From Phoebastria nigripes (Eukaryota > Chordata > Aves > Procellariiformes > Diomedeidae), in assembly GCA_035582835.1 (NCBI GenBank), contig JAYKAV010002541.1, positions 63,552 to 127,551 on the forward strand: a stretch of 64,000 nt of DNA, in the 5' to 3' direction. The translations under genes and the position numbers were made by a program. The first letter of the stretch is position 1. The number at the start of each line of letters is the position of its first letter. The notes beneath the pieces were generated by a model. The model was not told the DNA's origin. It saw nothing but the letters and a program-made list of their open reading frames with translations, and ran no database searches. Positions 1 through 13,300 of this stretch are shown here, one piece after another.

Positions 1-2463
1 AGGAGTTAGTTTGGCTTAGGTTGCTGTGAAACTGCAGCTTGAGAGCTGTTAGAGATCTACTCATGGGGGGTTTTTTATTTGGTTGGTTGGGGGGTTGTTT
101 GTTTGGTTGGGTTTTTCTGCTGGATTGGGTTGGGGGCTTTTTTGCTGGTTTAATGAGCTGAACAGGCTTGCTGAAGCACTAGACAAGTGCCAGAGCTGAT
201 GTTAAAGCAGGGAATGACAACTTGGAGACATGAGCAGATGAGATGGGCAGAGCCATCCTTGTCCATGGAGTAGTCGTAGATAGCTCAGCTGACTTGCCTG
301 ACTGCCTGTTTTTACCCCACTGCATGTCATGACGAAGGAATTGTTTTCTTTGAATTCAAGAAAGCTTTTTAATTAGCATGTTCTGGAAAATCTTCGAGAA
401 GATATTAAGTAGAGCAATTTGAGACTCTTCTAATGAAATAATTTTCCCTTTAAGAAAATGCTGATTGATTATTTTGTTTTATATGTATAGTTTTTTTAAG
501 TGATAGGGAGGAGAACTAGGATGCATTCTTTAAAAATTGAGAAGAATAAAAGTAGCTGCATGGGTTCATTAAACTGAATCATCTGGTCACCTGCTGTGGG
601 AAAGGAAGCCAGTCTTGCTGGAAACCTTTAGGTTTTTTTACTGCAGAATAAATAAGTAAAACAACATGATCGATTTCTACCCCCCTTGTTGCATATTTCT
701 GTCACATACATTATTGCTCTGGGAAGTCATAGAGAACACTGGATTTTTACTGGATTTTTTTGGTTTAGAATGTTAGTATTTTTATTTAGTTTATTTTTAA
801 TAAAGTGGAAACAAAAAAGCCCCAAACAAACAACAAAAATAAAAAAACAAACTAAAATCCTATTTCCCCATAGACTTACAGGCTTTCTCCAGGTCTAGCT
901 TTGGACCTTAATCTGGTGTGCTTTGCTGTTTTGACTAGCTTTTTATTCTGTGACTACTGACTAAAGTAAGTGGGCTTGCAGGAAAGTTTATAGTGAATAT
1001 AGTAAATCTTAGTTATGAAGTGCATTGGTTAATTATATGTCCTTACTGCCACATTAGGGCTGAGGGAGAATCTCAGTATTCTGATGTTACCTAAAGTGCA
1101 CAAGAAATTTTTAACATATTCAGCATCTGTATTATTTCACTTTGAATTCTGGTCAGTGTTTCTTGAAAAAGAATAGCCCATTATGGATGTGGCAGATGTT
1201 TCCTTACTTAAAAATAAAATAAAATTGCCAAATATAGAAGTCAATAATGAAATTTATTTGAGTTCATAATGAAGAGCTATAGTGATTTGTACTTTAATGT
1301 GTGGTTAAAAGTACAGATGGTCAATAATACAAGGAAAGGCTTTGACTTAATTTAATATTGCTCTGTTTTACTTATCACAAATGCTTGTCTGTGGTTTGTT
1401 CCCACACAGCGGCTGTAAATCTTGCACATGAGTTTTGCTATGCTGACTGAAACATCTCTGGTTTTTTGGTGGTTGGTTTGGAGGTTTTTTTTTCCCTATT
1501 TCTGTTTCTCCATAGTATTTCAGATGTTTTCTGGAACTTTTTCAACTCTAGTGGTCAATTTTAGTCATGAGTGAAATCATCTATTTTTGGTTGGTTGATT
1601 GACTGAGTGCTTTGAGGTTTTTTTTGCCAAAACAAGATCTAGTTCAGAGTTGGATCAATTCTTTACACTCCTACAACTCCCACATCAAACTGGCGCTGAC
1701 TTGTTTTGGAAGCTGAGAACAATGAGCTGTGTCCAATATAACAAATTAAGGTTGAATATTTCACTGCTCGACATGCTGAGAGGTTATGGGGGTACATTTG
1801 TGTAGTGTGTCTGATGAAATTCAGTGAACAGTAATTTGCAGGCATCATGGACTTTTTACAGATAAATTAAGAATTTGAAAGAAGAATGTTCAGCAGTTGT
1901 TCCCATGTTAATGCAAAAATATGTGTTTGGTCTTAAGAAGTAAAGAATAAGATGGTCTGAGATTCTTCATGAAATTCTTAAGTCTGAGACTGATTAAGTG
2001 ATGATGTCCTTTAGGGTTCACTGGATCATAACATGAACAGCTTGACCTTAGTACTTCCCAAGGGGTGCCAGTGACCCTGGAGCAGAGAGAAAGCATGATT
2101 AGGAAAAAGGTGGCTCCAAGAGTCAGTTGCTGTGTTCTTAAAGTCTTAACTAAATCTTATATTTAAGAAGTGGAAAGATCTGCATCTTACAGAACAGAAG
2201 TCAGCATTGTTCAGCTGGAAACTTCTTTGTCTGCATGCCTGTGTCCTTCAGTGCTGATCTGGAAATTGCTCCGCTTGTCCATAGTGAGAGTAACCATTTA
2301 TTGTCTCTTATTCAGAGAAGGAAAAAAAATAATCCCAATAGAGCAGATCAACTGTCTTGAATAAATGCATAAGGCCTACCTATGATCTGCTAGCCTGTCC
2401 ATGTGTACAGAAGAAGCCCTTAAAAAGAGGGCTGAGAGGAGAGTTGGGGGGGGTGGGAGAGGG

Positions 2464-2511
2464 TATTTTATTTATTTATTTATTTAATCAGTTGACTCGC
2501 AACTGATTAAA
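2464..2511. repeat. ATTT microsatellite followed by a perfect hairpin
   Basis: A run of about five ATTT units (about 2464-2486) merges into an inverted repeat with 12-bp arms, tttaatcagttg at 2483-2494 and caactgattaaa at 2500-2511, around a 5-nt loop. A run of consecutive Gs lies just upstream, near 2446. No gene function is implied; the AT-rich arms could extrude as a cruciform. Confidence 0.7.
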
Positions 2512-3699
2512 GAAGCAATAGAGTTGATTGCCAGCTGGGCATCTCTTCTCTCTTTCTCCTGGGATTCAGTCTGTTTTGGTTTTGTAGTCCCAATGCAGGC
2601 TCAAGGGCTTCAGTTTTAATAGTTGCTTGAGGCACCACCACAGTAAAACACTTAAAATTCAAAGAGCACAAATAATGTAATTCTTCTGTAATAATCTCTA
2701 ACTGGCGCTAATATGTTGTATCTTGTAAGTATTAAAAAGATTACCTGATTAGGCCTTTTCCATAGCCCGTAGAAGTTACTGCACGCATTTCCACTAAATT
2801 TCATAGTCTTTGAATTTAGCTTGCTTGAGGTAAATGTAAGATACTAACTACAGCTTTTGTGGAAGTTAAATAATGTAGCCTATACATGGAAATTCACCAA
2901 CATATCTTGAAATTCAAGTGTACTGTCAGTGGCAAGAAAAAAAACTGCTTGCAGTTACTTGGCCAAGAGTGTAGACTGAACCACAGAGAATGTTGTGTCT
3001 TCTGTAGAAACAACCCTTCTAAAAATGAAGGCTGCTCTAAGGAAAATAACTGAATAACTTCTGATAGTCAACAGGGTGATTCCCTAGCCAAGGAAACTGC
3101 AGAAGGACAAATAATAATAAGTGTTATTAAATGATGAAATGGACCTTCTTCATTTAGGTTATAGCCAAAGCAAGGCACAAAAACATACCATTGCGAAAGG
3201 AGCGTTGAGTTTGTAGCCAAAGAGAATAACCCATTGAGTTATGATTGCCCAAAGACCATGCTGTTAACTGTGTTGCAAGCAATCATTTCCTGTCAAGGTA
3301 ACAAATGATAAATCAGGGTTGTTGCATAAAGAATGGGGATAGACAGCAAAGGGCAGAATGAGTCATAACCTCATTGCAAGAAGCTTTTACCATAGTGGTT
3401 GTTTACAGATGGAAAAAACTTTAATATTTGTAAATAAATTTGTCAATATTTACTTTTGATGGTATAGCCTTGATTTAAAATCTGGAAACAACAGAGAACC
3501 AGCGTTGACACTCTCTCTATTAAATGTTGATGTAGTTCGACGTGTGTTGTTTCGATAAGTATCTCATACAATATGTGCAGTATGAAAAGAAATTTTATTT
3601 TGATAGCACTTAAAGCCATTTGACATCACCTTCTTCTGTTGATGCTTATTATTTATAGCTAAATACAGTGCTTTACATTTAGCATAATTTAGTTTCTTT

Positions 3700-3772
3700 G
3701 CTTTGATGATTTTGTGTTTGTGGCCATGGGAGTGTTGCTTTGATGATTTTGTGGTTTTGGCCATGGAAGTGT
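3700..3772. repeat. 37-bp-period tandem duplication beside a CR1 end
   Basis: Two 36-bp copies (3700-3735 and 3737-3772), separated by one base, share nearly all positions. Both begin gctttgatgattttgtg and end in ccatgg(g/a)agtgt. The second copy ends exactly where CR1-like sequence starts. Confidence 0.75.
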
Positions 3773-4165
3773 CGGGTGGAAGGGAGCTCTGGGGTCACCT
3801 AGTCCAGCCTCCTGCTTGAAGCAGGACTGTTGCCAAGGCTAGATCCATCCAGCTAAGGCTTTGTCTAGCTGTGTCTTGAAAAGTCTCCCAAAAGAGAGGG
3901 ATTTACCGCCTCTGCGAGTAACCTGCTCCAGTGCTGCACTACCTCGTAGTGAAAGAATTTTTCCTCACATTCAACCTGAACCTCCCAAGCCACAGTTGTG
4001 ACCATTGCCCCTTGTAATATTGTCCAGTAATACCAGGAAGAGTTTGCATTTGGGATCTTTGTTGCTACCCTTCAAGTAGCTGCGTGCTGCTGTTACATAG
4101 CTCCTTTGTCTCCTCTTTGCCAGGCTAAAGAAGTCCGGCCCCTTCAACCTTCTCATTGTGCAGTC
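3773..4165 (-). mobile_element. 5'-truncated CR1 LINE, 3' portion, antisense
   Basis: The + strand reads through the standard antisense CR1 landmarks in order: ggtcacctagtccagcc, a 'cctgcttgaagcagg' block, 'gtgtcttgaaaagtctccc', 'cctgctccagtgctgcac', 'cattgccccttgtaat', and 'gtctcctctttgccaggct'. This is the non-LTR retrotransposon family typical of birds and reptiles. Because these landmarks appear as the reverse complement, the element lies on the minus strand, with its 3' end at about 3773 and its 5' truncation near 4165. It is moderately diverged and carries no intact frame. Confidence 0.85.
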
Positions 4166-5119
4166 CTGCCTCGCTTATTCAGGTTCTCAAACTGTACAAA
4201 AATGGAGTGGAAGCACTGGCTTCATTGCTGGCCAAGATTTTTACTATTCTCTTGAAAAACAGCATGCACCAAAGTTACTGAAGCATTCCAACAGCAGACT
4301 TGGGAAGACAATATATCAGCTGTTTATCTGTGGTTTATGCTTGGCAAGCATGCTTCCCTTCAGTGAAGGACAAAAATAAGTTTTGCGGGAAAGCGTAGAT
4401 TTAGTGGTTGATGGCACATAGCAGGAAAGCTTCCTTTTTTCCCTCAACGTTGTATGAATTTTGAAAGACACAGGATTTTATGGATATCGATATTTTTAAA
4501 TTGACCATCTGATGTAGTGCTGTCTTGCACTACCTGCTTCAGGTGGTGTTATAAATCAGCAGAGATTTGTACGGATTGCGTGTGTTATTCTAAAAACATC
4601 AATTTGACATTCTGACTTGAGAATTTAGGATCTTATTGCAAGATTTAATTGAATTCTAGATAAGATGCTTCAAAGATGAACTTAATTGGTTTATGAAGTC
4701 TTGCATATATTACAAAACAAATCTATATCTGCTTTCTATGGCTGTATGTAGCTGTATTTGGGTCCAGCTTGAAGGGCTGGATGAAAGTAAGGCTGAAAAT
4801 GTTCACACTGTAGTAGAAGCTGAATGCAACAGATCTTACTGTTCATTTTCTTTCCTACTGCCTTTGTTTTCCCCTAAGCTTTTTAAGAGGTGGTTGTATT
4901 TAATTTGTGCGTGAGTCACCACCTTAGTCAGATTGTTCAGGCTTTTGGAGAAAATATGATTGGATCAGAACATGCAGAAGATTTCAAATGATTGACATTG
5001 TCACTCCTATAACTAATAGGGTGTACTGCCTCAGCCTTTCAGAGACCTGATAGTAGCTCATATGTGCCCCATTGTGCAAACTGAAAAAAACATGGAACAA
5101 GAATTTTATAATTTTCATG

Positions 5120-5400
5120 CCCTTAGGAATGTCATACTGGATCAGACAAAAGGTTCATCTTCTCAGGTAAACCGTTTCTTACATTTACCTACAAATGTCT
5201 TCAGGAAAGTATGCAAGAAGCATCTCTTAGGATTCAATTTTTACTTCCAAGAGAGATTCCTTCCCCTCTGCAGTCTGTCTTAGCAACTTCTCGGAGGCTG
5301 CATATGAAAGGCCCTGCTAAATAGTTGCCAATGGATTCATCTTTCACGAATTCAATTCCTTTTTTTAATCCACTTACACTTTTGATCTTCAAATCTTACA
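5120..5400 (-). mobile_element. Ancient CR1-type LINE remnant, antisense
   Basis: The stretch begins taggaatgtcatactggatc followed by agacaaaaggttcatct. This is the hallmark opening of an old amniote CR1-like repeat read in antisense ('catactggatcagaccaaaggtccatct'). The remainder (gagattccttcccctctgcag, then an aatcc...ttttga tail) is strongly decayed. A second copy of the same family is at 26455-26880. Boundaries are approximate. Confidence 0.6.
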
Positions 5401-7932
5401 TGGTAGTAAGGAACACAATTATTCATTATATAAAATCAGTTACTACCTTTTACATGCTGGTTGGTATTTTTACTGGGTATTCACTAGTTCTTGAATTATG
5501 ATGATAAATTTCTTATCTATATTTTGCTTTTTAATATGGTTTTGAGCATGGTGATTTACACTCTTAAAAACTTAGGTAAATTTTCAAGCACTGTGTTTCC
5601 TACAAAGGGGTTTCTGATCCATTCTCCTTCTAGACAGAATATTGTATGCATAAAAGAAGCCATTTGATTTTTTTCTTCAGCTGTAACATTTTGCTTCTAT
5701 TTATAATTCTAATATCAATTGTTTTCTTAAGGTGAGAAATTTGTATTCATCATGCACTCTGTCTTGCATTAAAACCCGAGCACTCAATATCACAGATCTG
5801 CACATGAAAATTGATTCAGGTTGTGCATATCTGTGTTAAACCATTTACAAGAATTTTTGAGTGAACAGTGTGCTGTGATGTTATTCATTATTAAAATACT
5901 GTTGGCTCATCCTGTTGGAGTGATGGGACATAAACACCTGGAAACAAGCTCAGCATTTTGATAACTTTCTCATAATAAATTGCTCCATCAGTGTGCTGTG
6001 TTCATTTTATGACTGTCTGCACTGTAGATCTAGGGTGCAGAAACTAATAGAAATGTGAGACTTGGGATCAAAGTAAAAGTTTTGGAAAAAATCTCTCTCC
6101 TTCCATCTAGTACTTTGAAAATGGCATTGTCAGATGCCACAGTTTATCTGATGGCAAATGCTGTAAGCTTTGTCATTTGTCATAAGCTTGTCAACCTTTG
6201 CAAGTATGTCTGAAGAAACACCCAGTGATCTCCAGACTGGAATGGTGAAGTTCACCTGAGAATGGAGTTCCCGAGGGTGGGACACCTGCTGTAGTCTACC
6301 ACGTCCGTTGTTTAAGCAGGTCAGGACAGTGCTTGGAAGAGTGTCACTACCAGCACAGGACAGGTATCACTGAATGATGACATGGAATAATGCTGCAGAC
6401 CTCATGTATCCAGCGCTCATGGGCATAACTTCATGATGAAAAAATCTGTTTTTCCATGCTGGTGTGCAAAGCTTGCCGTAGATCACCAATATAATCTCTG
6501 GGAAATGCATGGTAGCTGCTGCCGTGACATTAGGCATGCTTCATTTCTCTAGTTGCTCTCCACTAGCTTGATTTTGATGGATCCATTATCAAGAACTATC
6601 TAACTGAGGTGTGTCATTATGGGCACCGTAGCAATGTAGAGGTACTTATTAGTGTATTTACAGAGGTTGGATGCCTCTGACAGGATCTGTAGGGCTTTTC
6701 GGTGTGTGCATAGGAGTGGGAAGAGAAGAGGTCTGGGAGCACATGGGAGGAGAGGTATTTCTCCAAGGTACTGAAGAATTGGAACAGTCTCTGCCAGCAT
6801 TACCAGAGTGCCCAGGAACCCTCAGTTTATCTGCAGTAAATGGAGGATCCTTTGTTTTGAGGGTTTCTGGATGCTTATGGCTTTGCCATCCTTTTGCTTG
6901 GTCATTTTAAGTTGCCTTATGGTTTTTGAAGCCTCTCATTGAACAGTAGGGAAGCTGCTTCGTGTTAACATGAGTAGCAACTGAATGGATGGAATTTGCA
7001 TTTAGAAGACTGACGACAAGATGCACTAGCCTGATGTGAAGGCTAGAATCAGCTAAAAAATTACTTTTATAATAGCTGCTTTTTCTATTGTGTATTTTTT
7101 GAGAGGCTGGAAGCAGAAGGAAGTACAATTGCTAAACATTTGGAAAAACAGATGAGAAGGCTCTGTGAAATACTGTAATTTCTCAGGAGCCCAGGGATAG
7201 GTGCAGTCAGCTTTTGTCTAAAGTAAAAGGACGACGTGAACAATGAAAGGTGTATGCATCTAATACAAGTGGTTGTTTATAAGGCATTTCTTAGAATTGT
7301 GAGTTACAGCTTTCATTTTGTACCCAGAGGGACCACAGTATTTTTATTATGATTTGTGTATGTTTTGTAAATTGTGTTAAATTCAACTATGTTTTCAATC
7401 TTTAAATAAAAAATAATACACCAAGCTGTGTGTTGTGAACCATACTTATTCTTGCTGAGCATGCTTGAAGTTCTTACGAAGTGGTATAAAAGCCCTGTGC
7501 TCTGGAAGGGTTGCCTGCCTCTCTTTCATCACAGCAGGTGGTGTTTCTATTCTGTGACTTGCTTTTTCCTGTCATCCCCCTCTTTTTTTCCTCCTGTCTT
7601 CCCTCTTTATAAAACATTGTTATCTTTTTCTCTTTTGGAGCTTGGGAGGATATCTGTATGTTCCCCACTGGTTAGGCAAGTGGACCTGTGTAAAGAAGGT
7701 AATGGCACTGGTGTCCAGTGACTGCATCTTTCTGTCCTTTTCACAGTCACTGAGGACCTCTGGGCTTCCTCAGTGATCTGCTGCTCTTTGGCGCTCTTAC
7801 TGATTAGCCAGGACTTCTGATGCGCTCCCACTGTTTGAATTGGCCTTCCATTTCAAATTCCTATCTGAAGTTGTAGTAAGACCCTAATTTAGTGTTGGTC
7901 AGATGACTCTGCACACCTTCATTTTCCCATAG

Positions 7933-8080
7933 ACCGGGCTGATGCAAAAGACGTGGCTACAGAGTGATCAGATTTACTGCACAGATGGGCCTTCTGCAAG
8001 AGGTGAAATCACGGTGCAAGGAATCCAGCTGTACATGGTGACTTCTGGTCAGGATGGTCCTCAAGGACCAAAGGGCACTC
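7933..8080 (+). CDS. Candidate alternative exon (unproven)
   Basis: A pyrimidine-rich acceptor (ttcattttcccatag) ends at 7932 and a donor gtaagc starts at 8081, bounding 148 nt. One frame is open throughout (49 codons plus one base) and includes an ATG at 7942 in a weak initiation context. The predicted peptide includes QSDQIYCTDGPSARGEITVQ and resembles no domain I recognise. It ends in phase 1. Splicing straight to exon B (44737) would therefore keep the SH3D19 frame, but passing through exon A would not. It could be an alternative 5' exon, a non-coding exon or a chance splice-like arrangement. Confidence 0.25.
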
Positions 8081-10306
8081 GTAAGCAGATTTACATGCAC
8101 ACATGTTACACCAGTAATGAAGGAGTCTGAGATACCTTAAAGGGGATTTGGTAGATGTTTTAAGACTTGGAGTAGATGTGGATAAACTCATCTCACACCT
8201 CAGTAAAATGTCTTCAGAATGCCAGGTGACTCACATCTTAAAAAATGAATTTTGGATGCTGATCTTTACGTTATCAAATAATATGCATTAAAATATGACA
8301 CATTTCAAGAATAGACAAGTGCTGGGCTTCCTGTTCTGTGGAATACTAGCTTAGAGTTGCACAACTTTTAAGCATGTACTCAAAGCTAATGGATGAGGGT
8401 TATCTCAGGTTGCAACAATTTATTGGTATGTACCAACATTATTAAACAAATCAAATTTTTACACCTTTGAATTAGTCCCTTTTGTGATGTTTCTAGATCT
8501 TGTAATCTTTGTTTTATGATAAAGTGCAAGAGACCTTTTTGGGAATAATCCATTTTGTGGTGCTTAAGAAAAATCCAGTGCATGCGAGAAGCAATTGTTA
8601 CATTCACTCTCCCAGAATTTTTTATTTCTGTGTGACTGTTGGGCAGAATTACCAATGTCACTGGAGGCAAATGTTTTGTTAACAGGCTAATTTCAAATGC
8701 ACTTCTATAGAAAATCAGTACTTGCAACAAAATCATTGAGGTTTAAGAATGTTCTCTTGTTAGGTGTCTTTATGTGGACTGGGTAAACAATTTGGGGATT
8801 CTTTCATCATAAATAGTGACAAGGGACCACAAAATATTCCAAGAACAAGCTATTGAGTATTTCAGTGGTATCTTAAGAGAAATAAATACTGTTATTTGCC
8901 TGGTACATTTCTTCTGGTTTTATAGAGGTTGTTCTTTTATGGTTGAGTGTGTTACAATCTTTTATTTTAATAAGTAATTTTCTTTCTCTCTGTGTCATTT
9001 CATCCCCCTAGTCTCCAAATTCCTCCCAAAGTGCAGACCTATGCACTTACTTACACTCACCAGAATGTCTAATTCCTAAATTGGAAGCAGTGTCATCTCT
9101 ATTGCTGTCAGTGGCTTCACAGGATGAAGTAATCAAGAAAGGATTTTTCTTGTTTGTTTGTTTTAAAGCTGAATTAGTTTCCTGTGATACAGAAGTGGGA
9201 ATATCTTCTGCTGATACTGCTATTCAGCACTTTATTGTGAATCCATGTCTCGCACATTAAATAAGACTTAACTTCCAAGTGCATAATGCGTAAGATTACA
9301 CTGGAGACATTTGTTGTTGAGGTTTGCCATCTCAACAATCAAAACATATTGTTTTGGGTAAGCAAATTCAGAAAACTTTTAATTGCCCAATGGGACAGGA
9401 TTGTTGCGTTGGCAGGGAGGGTGGGAAGGGTGAAATTTGTTAAGTGTTTTACATCCAAGAATAAATATTCTTACTATATAGCATAGCAGACGGAGATTCC
9501 ATCTTTTGAAAGTAATAAGGTAGGGTGTGATTTCTCAAAAATTGTAAATGATTATCTGAAATGTATACAACAAAGGCTGTTTCTGCAACACATGGTTTTG
9601 TACTGTGTAGGTCAAAGGAAATTGCTTAAATGGTGGAAATTATATCCCCTGCAGTCATAGCCTCAAATTATCCTGCCTGTAGCCAGGAATGCACAAGTTT
9701 AGGAAACTGTTGTTCAACAGAAAAAAATCCAAAACAAACAAGCCAAATGCCCTGTAGAAAACATAAAGAAAATGGTTCTTTTTATATTATTTTTAGAAAG
9801 CCTTTTATCGTGATTGCCTTAGTCACTCAAGAGCAATATTTCTCTGTGCATATCTTGGGTCTCCAGACATGGACTGTGCACCTAATTAGTGTGGTAAGGG
9901 GCATGTTGTGACAGGTAAGCGTGCCTACACACAGGTGTTCAAAGCTGGAGGCTCTTTTGGGCTGGATGTGCTGGTCCATGAGCAGGGCAAACCCCTGAGG
10001 AGAAAAATAATTGAATACATTTGGATCTTGATATGATGTATGAATGTTTATAAGATGCTCTGTTAATACAGTGTAGGAACCATGAGTTTATTCACACGTC
10101 TAACTGTATTGCATTTATTGCATGTTGTGTATGAGCACCCTATTGCAGGCAGACATACTGTAAGACTGAGCTCTGTTGCCTAGTTGAGGAATATGCGTGC
10201 CTCTACAGGCATGCTGAATCTCTGATTTGGGAAGAAAAAGGTAGTACCGTGCTCTTGAAAGATAATTTCCTTTTACTGGCAATGCTAGCAACATCAGAGA
10301 AATGTT

Positions 10307-10337
10307 TTTCAGAAATGTAGATCTAACATTTCTGAAA
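10307..10337. repeat. Perfect 12-bp inverted repeat
   Basis: Arms tttcagaaatgt (10307-10318) and acatttctgaaa (10326-10337) are exact reverse complements around a 7-nt loop, agatcta. No surrounding gene context suggests an RNA gene. Confidence 0.7.
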
Positions 10338-13300
10338 TGCCTAGAGAGGAAGGTATTTTGTGGTTATAAATCTTTTGCCTATCAAAAAGTTGAGTCAATT
10401 GGTATTTTCCTCATGAAAGTATCAAAAAAATTAAGTAGTAGGGCTCGTCTTGAGTAGCTCCCGCTGTCATTCTGGCAGTGTGCGGATACCTATGTCTGCT
10501 TGTACCTGAAGTACATAATCTAAGAATTACACTGCACTGATCAGCTGGGATGTTTTGTATGAAGATGTGGGGATTTGGACTTTCAGGAGTTGCTCATTTC
10601 TTGAAAAAAGAGCTTTAGAAACAACTATATCCTAAATTTCCTTCTTAAACAAGTGTGGCAGAAGGTACAGGTGTGGTAACATATGCATATGCTGCATATA
10701 TTTGATTGCTTATATACTCATACATATATAACAAGACCAGTTCCTGGTGCTGAGTTTGGTCTAGGTTCTTATAACATGGACCTCTTTGAGAAGTGGTGAG
10801 AGCTTACACAGTCTGTTTCCTTTCTCTCTTGTTTCTGCATCAGCCCCACTGTTATGCTGGTGTGTATGTTCACACTGATGCATGCATACTTTTGCTGTTG
10901 CAATGGAGGAGTAACATAGGAGCAAGAATGAGGGGATGGAAATTCAGAGTCACAAAAACAAATCAGCAGCAAATGTAGCACTGGCAAATGTGGCCTCTGT
11001 TGTCCAGTAAATTCTTTTTTCACTTATATATTGTGCAAGTGCACAAAAGGCTTTAAAGGTGACTATAGTTTATTGTTAATCTCTTTAGCAAGTTAAAGAA
11101 TATGGTCTTTGGATAATTACAAGCTTTATGGTGGTCAGTATGTTTCAAGGTTAAATACTCAACCACAGAGGTTCAGTGCGTTCTTAGGTATGTGTTGGGG
11201 TCCCCCCCCCAGCCATGTATCAGTCATGCTTAAAAGTGGGGGAAAAAAGCATTACTCCAAGTATAAAAAACTGCAGGAATGCTTTGTGCTTACAAGACTC
11301 TGTTGCTGTTTAGTATTAAAACTGGCAGACTAGTGTAATTTCATTTGTGGGGGTTATAATGTATTTTTTTTTCCCCGCAATGTAGTGCTCTGGAATTCAG
11401 CAGCATACTGTAGAATTTAAAGCAAGTATAAAAACTGTCTGTCTTTACAACTATAAACTTTGAGTGTGTCCTGGTTTTGTGGCCTTTTGGAGTAAAGGGA
11501 AAGCTACACATAAACTAAATGAAAAAAGTTTCTTCCAAGCCTCTCGTTAATCTCTCCTTGAGCCTTCTGCCTTTTAAACAACTGATAAGGGACTCTGCTG
11601 TTAGGATACTAAAATACATAAATAAATGCTCAGTTTTATGGGTTTTGTTGTATAGCAGTTCCTAATAAAATTGGGTGAAATTTATAGTAGATTCTATACA
11701 GTGGAATTAATTTGCATTGTTCTGACTCCTTACCTGAGAGAAGTGCTAAAAAGAAGGGTCGTCGTGAGCCACAGTGTGCCTTAACAGAATGGAAGACAAA
11801 AAGATTGCAATATCAATGGCAGTTATTGCTTACCCCAGTGCAAATAAAGCAACTAGCATTGAAAATCCTGCACAAATGCAGATCTTTTTCCCAGAAAACG
11901 TGCAGTTTAGTTTGAGTGAGGGTCCCATCTATATTGGCAATTTGAAATGGAAATCTGGGGCTCTTGATCTAATGCAGTTGGCTAACGGGGTCTGTTGCAC
12001 CATTTAGCTATGATCAGCTGGGTAATAGTCAAGATACATGTTACTAAAATAATGGTAGGAGCCATTGCATTTCTATATGATGCCTTTTAAAGTTGCTGCA
12101 TCGATCTTAGCATCTAGGTTTGTTAAGGCCTGGAAGCTTACAAAAGTATGCTCGTTGGGGATTAATGCATTCAGATTAGGGCAAGTTGCATAGCCTCTTT
12201 CAACAATTGCCTATTGTGAGAATATCACTTCTCTGTATATTTTCTATTTTGGTGTTGCCAGCACTGCTTAAGAGCCCGCTGTTCCCATTGCTTAGTTTAT
12301 CTAGAGGTTTGCCATTGTTACAGAAATATTGTTCTAAGCATCTCATGCTACTTTTCATTATGAAACCACTGCTGTGCCATCAGGGGCTAAAAACAACAGA
12401 GATGGAGACAGCTGGTTGCTCTAACAACGTCTTCCTGAAGAGTGTTACGATGTCCTGCACCCTCTGGTGGCTGCTCAATTCGAGACCCATAATTAAAATG
12501 AAAAATACAGTACTTCCCAGAAATGGAGGTGGTATGTGCCCCCATTTGCTCCCTTCAGCCAATTCAGCTTTTAAAAGAGATCAAGCTGTGGGATGGGGTT
12601 AAGAGTAGGAAGTTACCTACCTCGGGAGGTAATTGCACTGGAAGTTCCCCAGTAGCTTTGCAGGTTCGAAGTAGCATAATGTGTGTTAACTTTCCACTCA
12701 CTTTTCAACGACATTTCATGTTTATACTTACATTTTTTTCTAGTGAGAGCACACTTTTCAGTTGAAGTCACTCTTAGCAACAAGATACTTTGAAGAAGCT
12801 TGCAAAATAAACAGAGAAAAACAATGGCTCTGTTTGGTGTGAGTTGCCTTTTTCCTTTTCTTTGCTTGTCTTCCAGAGACAAGAGTGAATGTCTTAAAAG
12901 CTATTGTTTTCTGCTTTGGTGGTCTTTTTGGCAAAAACTTAAGCTATTCTGAGTTTGTGGAGCAACTGAAATAATGTTGAGTCAGTTATTTTTCTCCTGA
13001 TGGTTATGTTTATATTTTCCTTGAGAAGAAAAACTGTTCTATCATATTAAAAGCAAACAAACAAAGATGATAATTTTCCCATGCTTGAAGGGTAAGAGAA
13101 TCACTAGTTAAAGAAACCTGACCCTTTCTAAAAGCAACTGGAACATGGCATTTCTGTCTGCCGCTCAATCTTTGAATGCTGAAAAAAGGCTTAACGTGTC
13201 CATGCTATTGATGAAATATACACAGCATGATTTTGTAAATAAACACTAGATTTGCCAAACAGTTGTGGTATGAATAGCAGATCTTTGTGTCCTGATGTTT

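Noticed and set aside
7380..7425. AATAAA-type hexamer suggesting a transcript 3' end
   Set aside because: No upstream coding sequence or downstream GT-rich element tied to a gene; such hexamers are frequent in AT-rich introns. The same holds for ccaataaagttg near 41752.
8386..8736. 116-codon minus-strand open frame
   Set aside because: No recognisable motif or initiation context; likely chance.
11464..11490. tgtcctggttt, resembling the start of the avian LTR found at 51877-52461
   Set aside because: Similarity stops after about 11 bases and no other LTR landmark (TATA, terminal repeat, target duplication) follows.
12186..12602. 138-codon plus-strand open frame
   Set aside because: No domain, no splice-site continuity with the SH3D19 chain, and an ordinary chance length for stop-poor AT/GC-mixed sequence.
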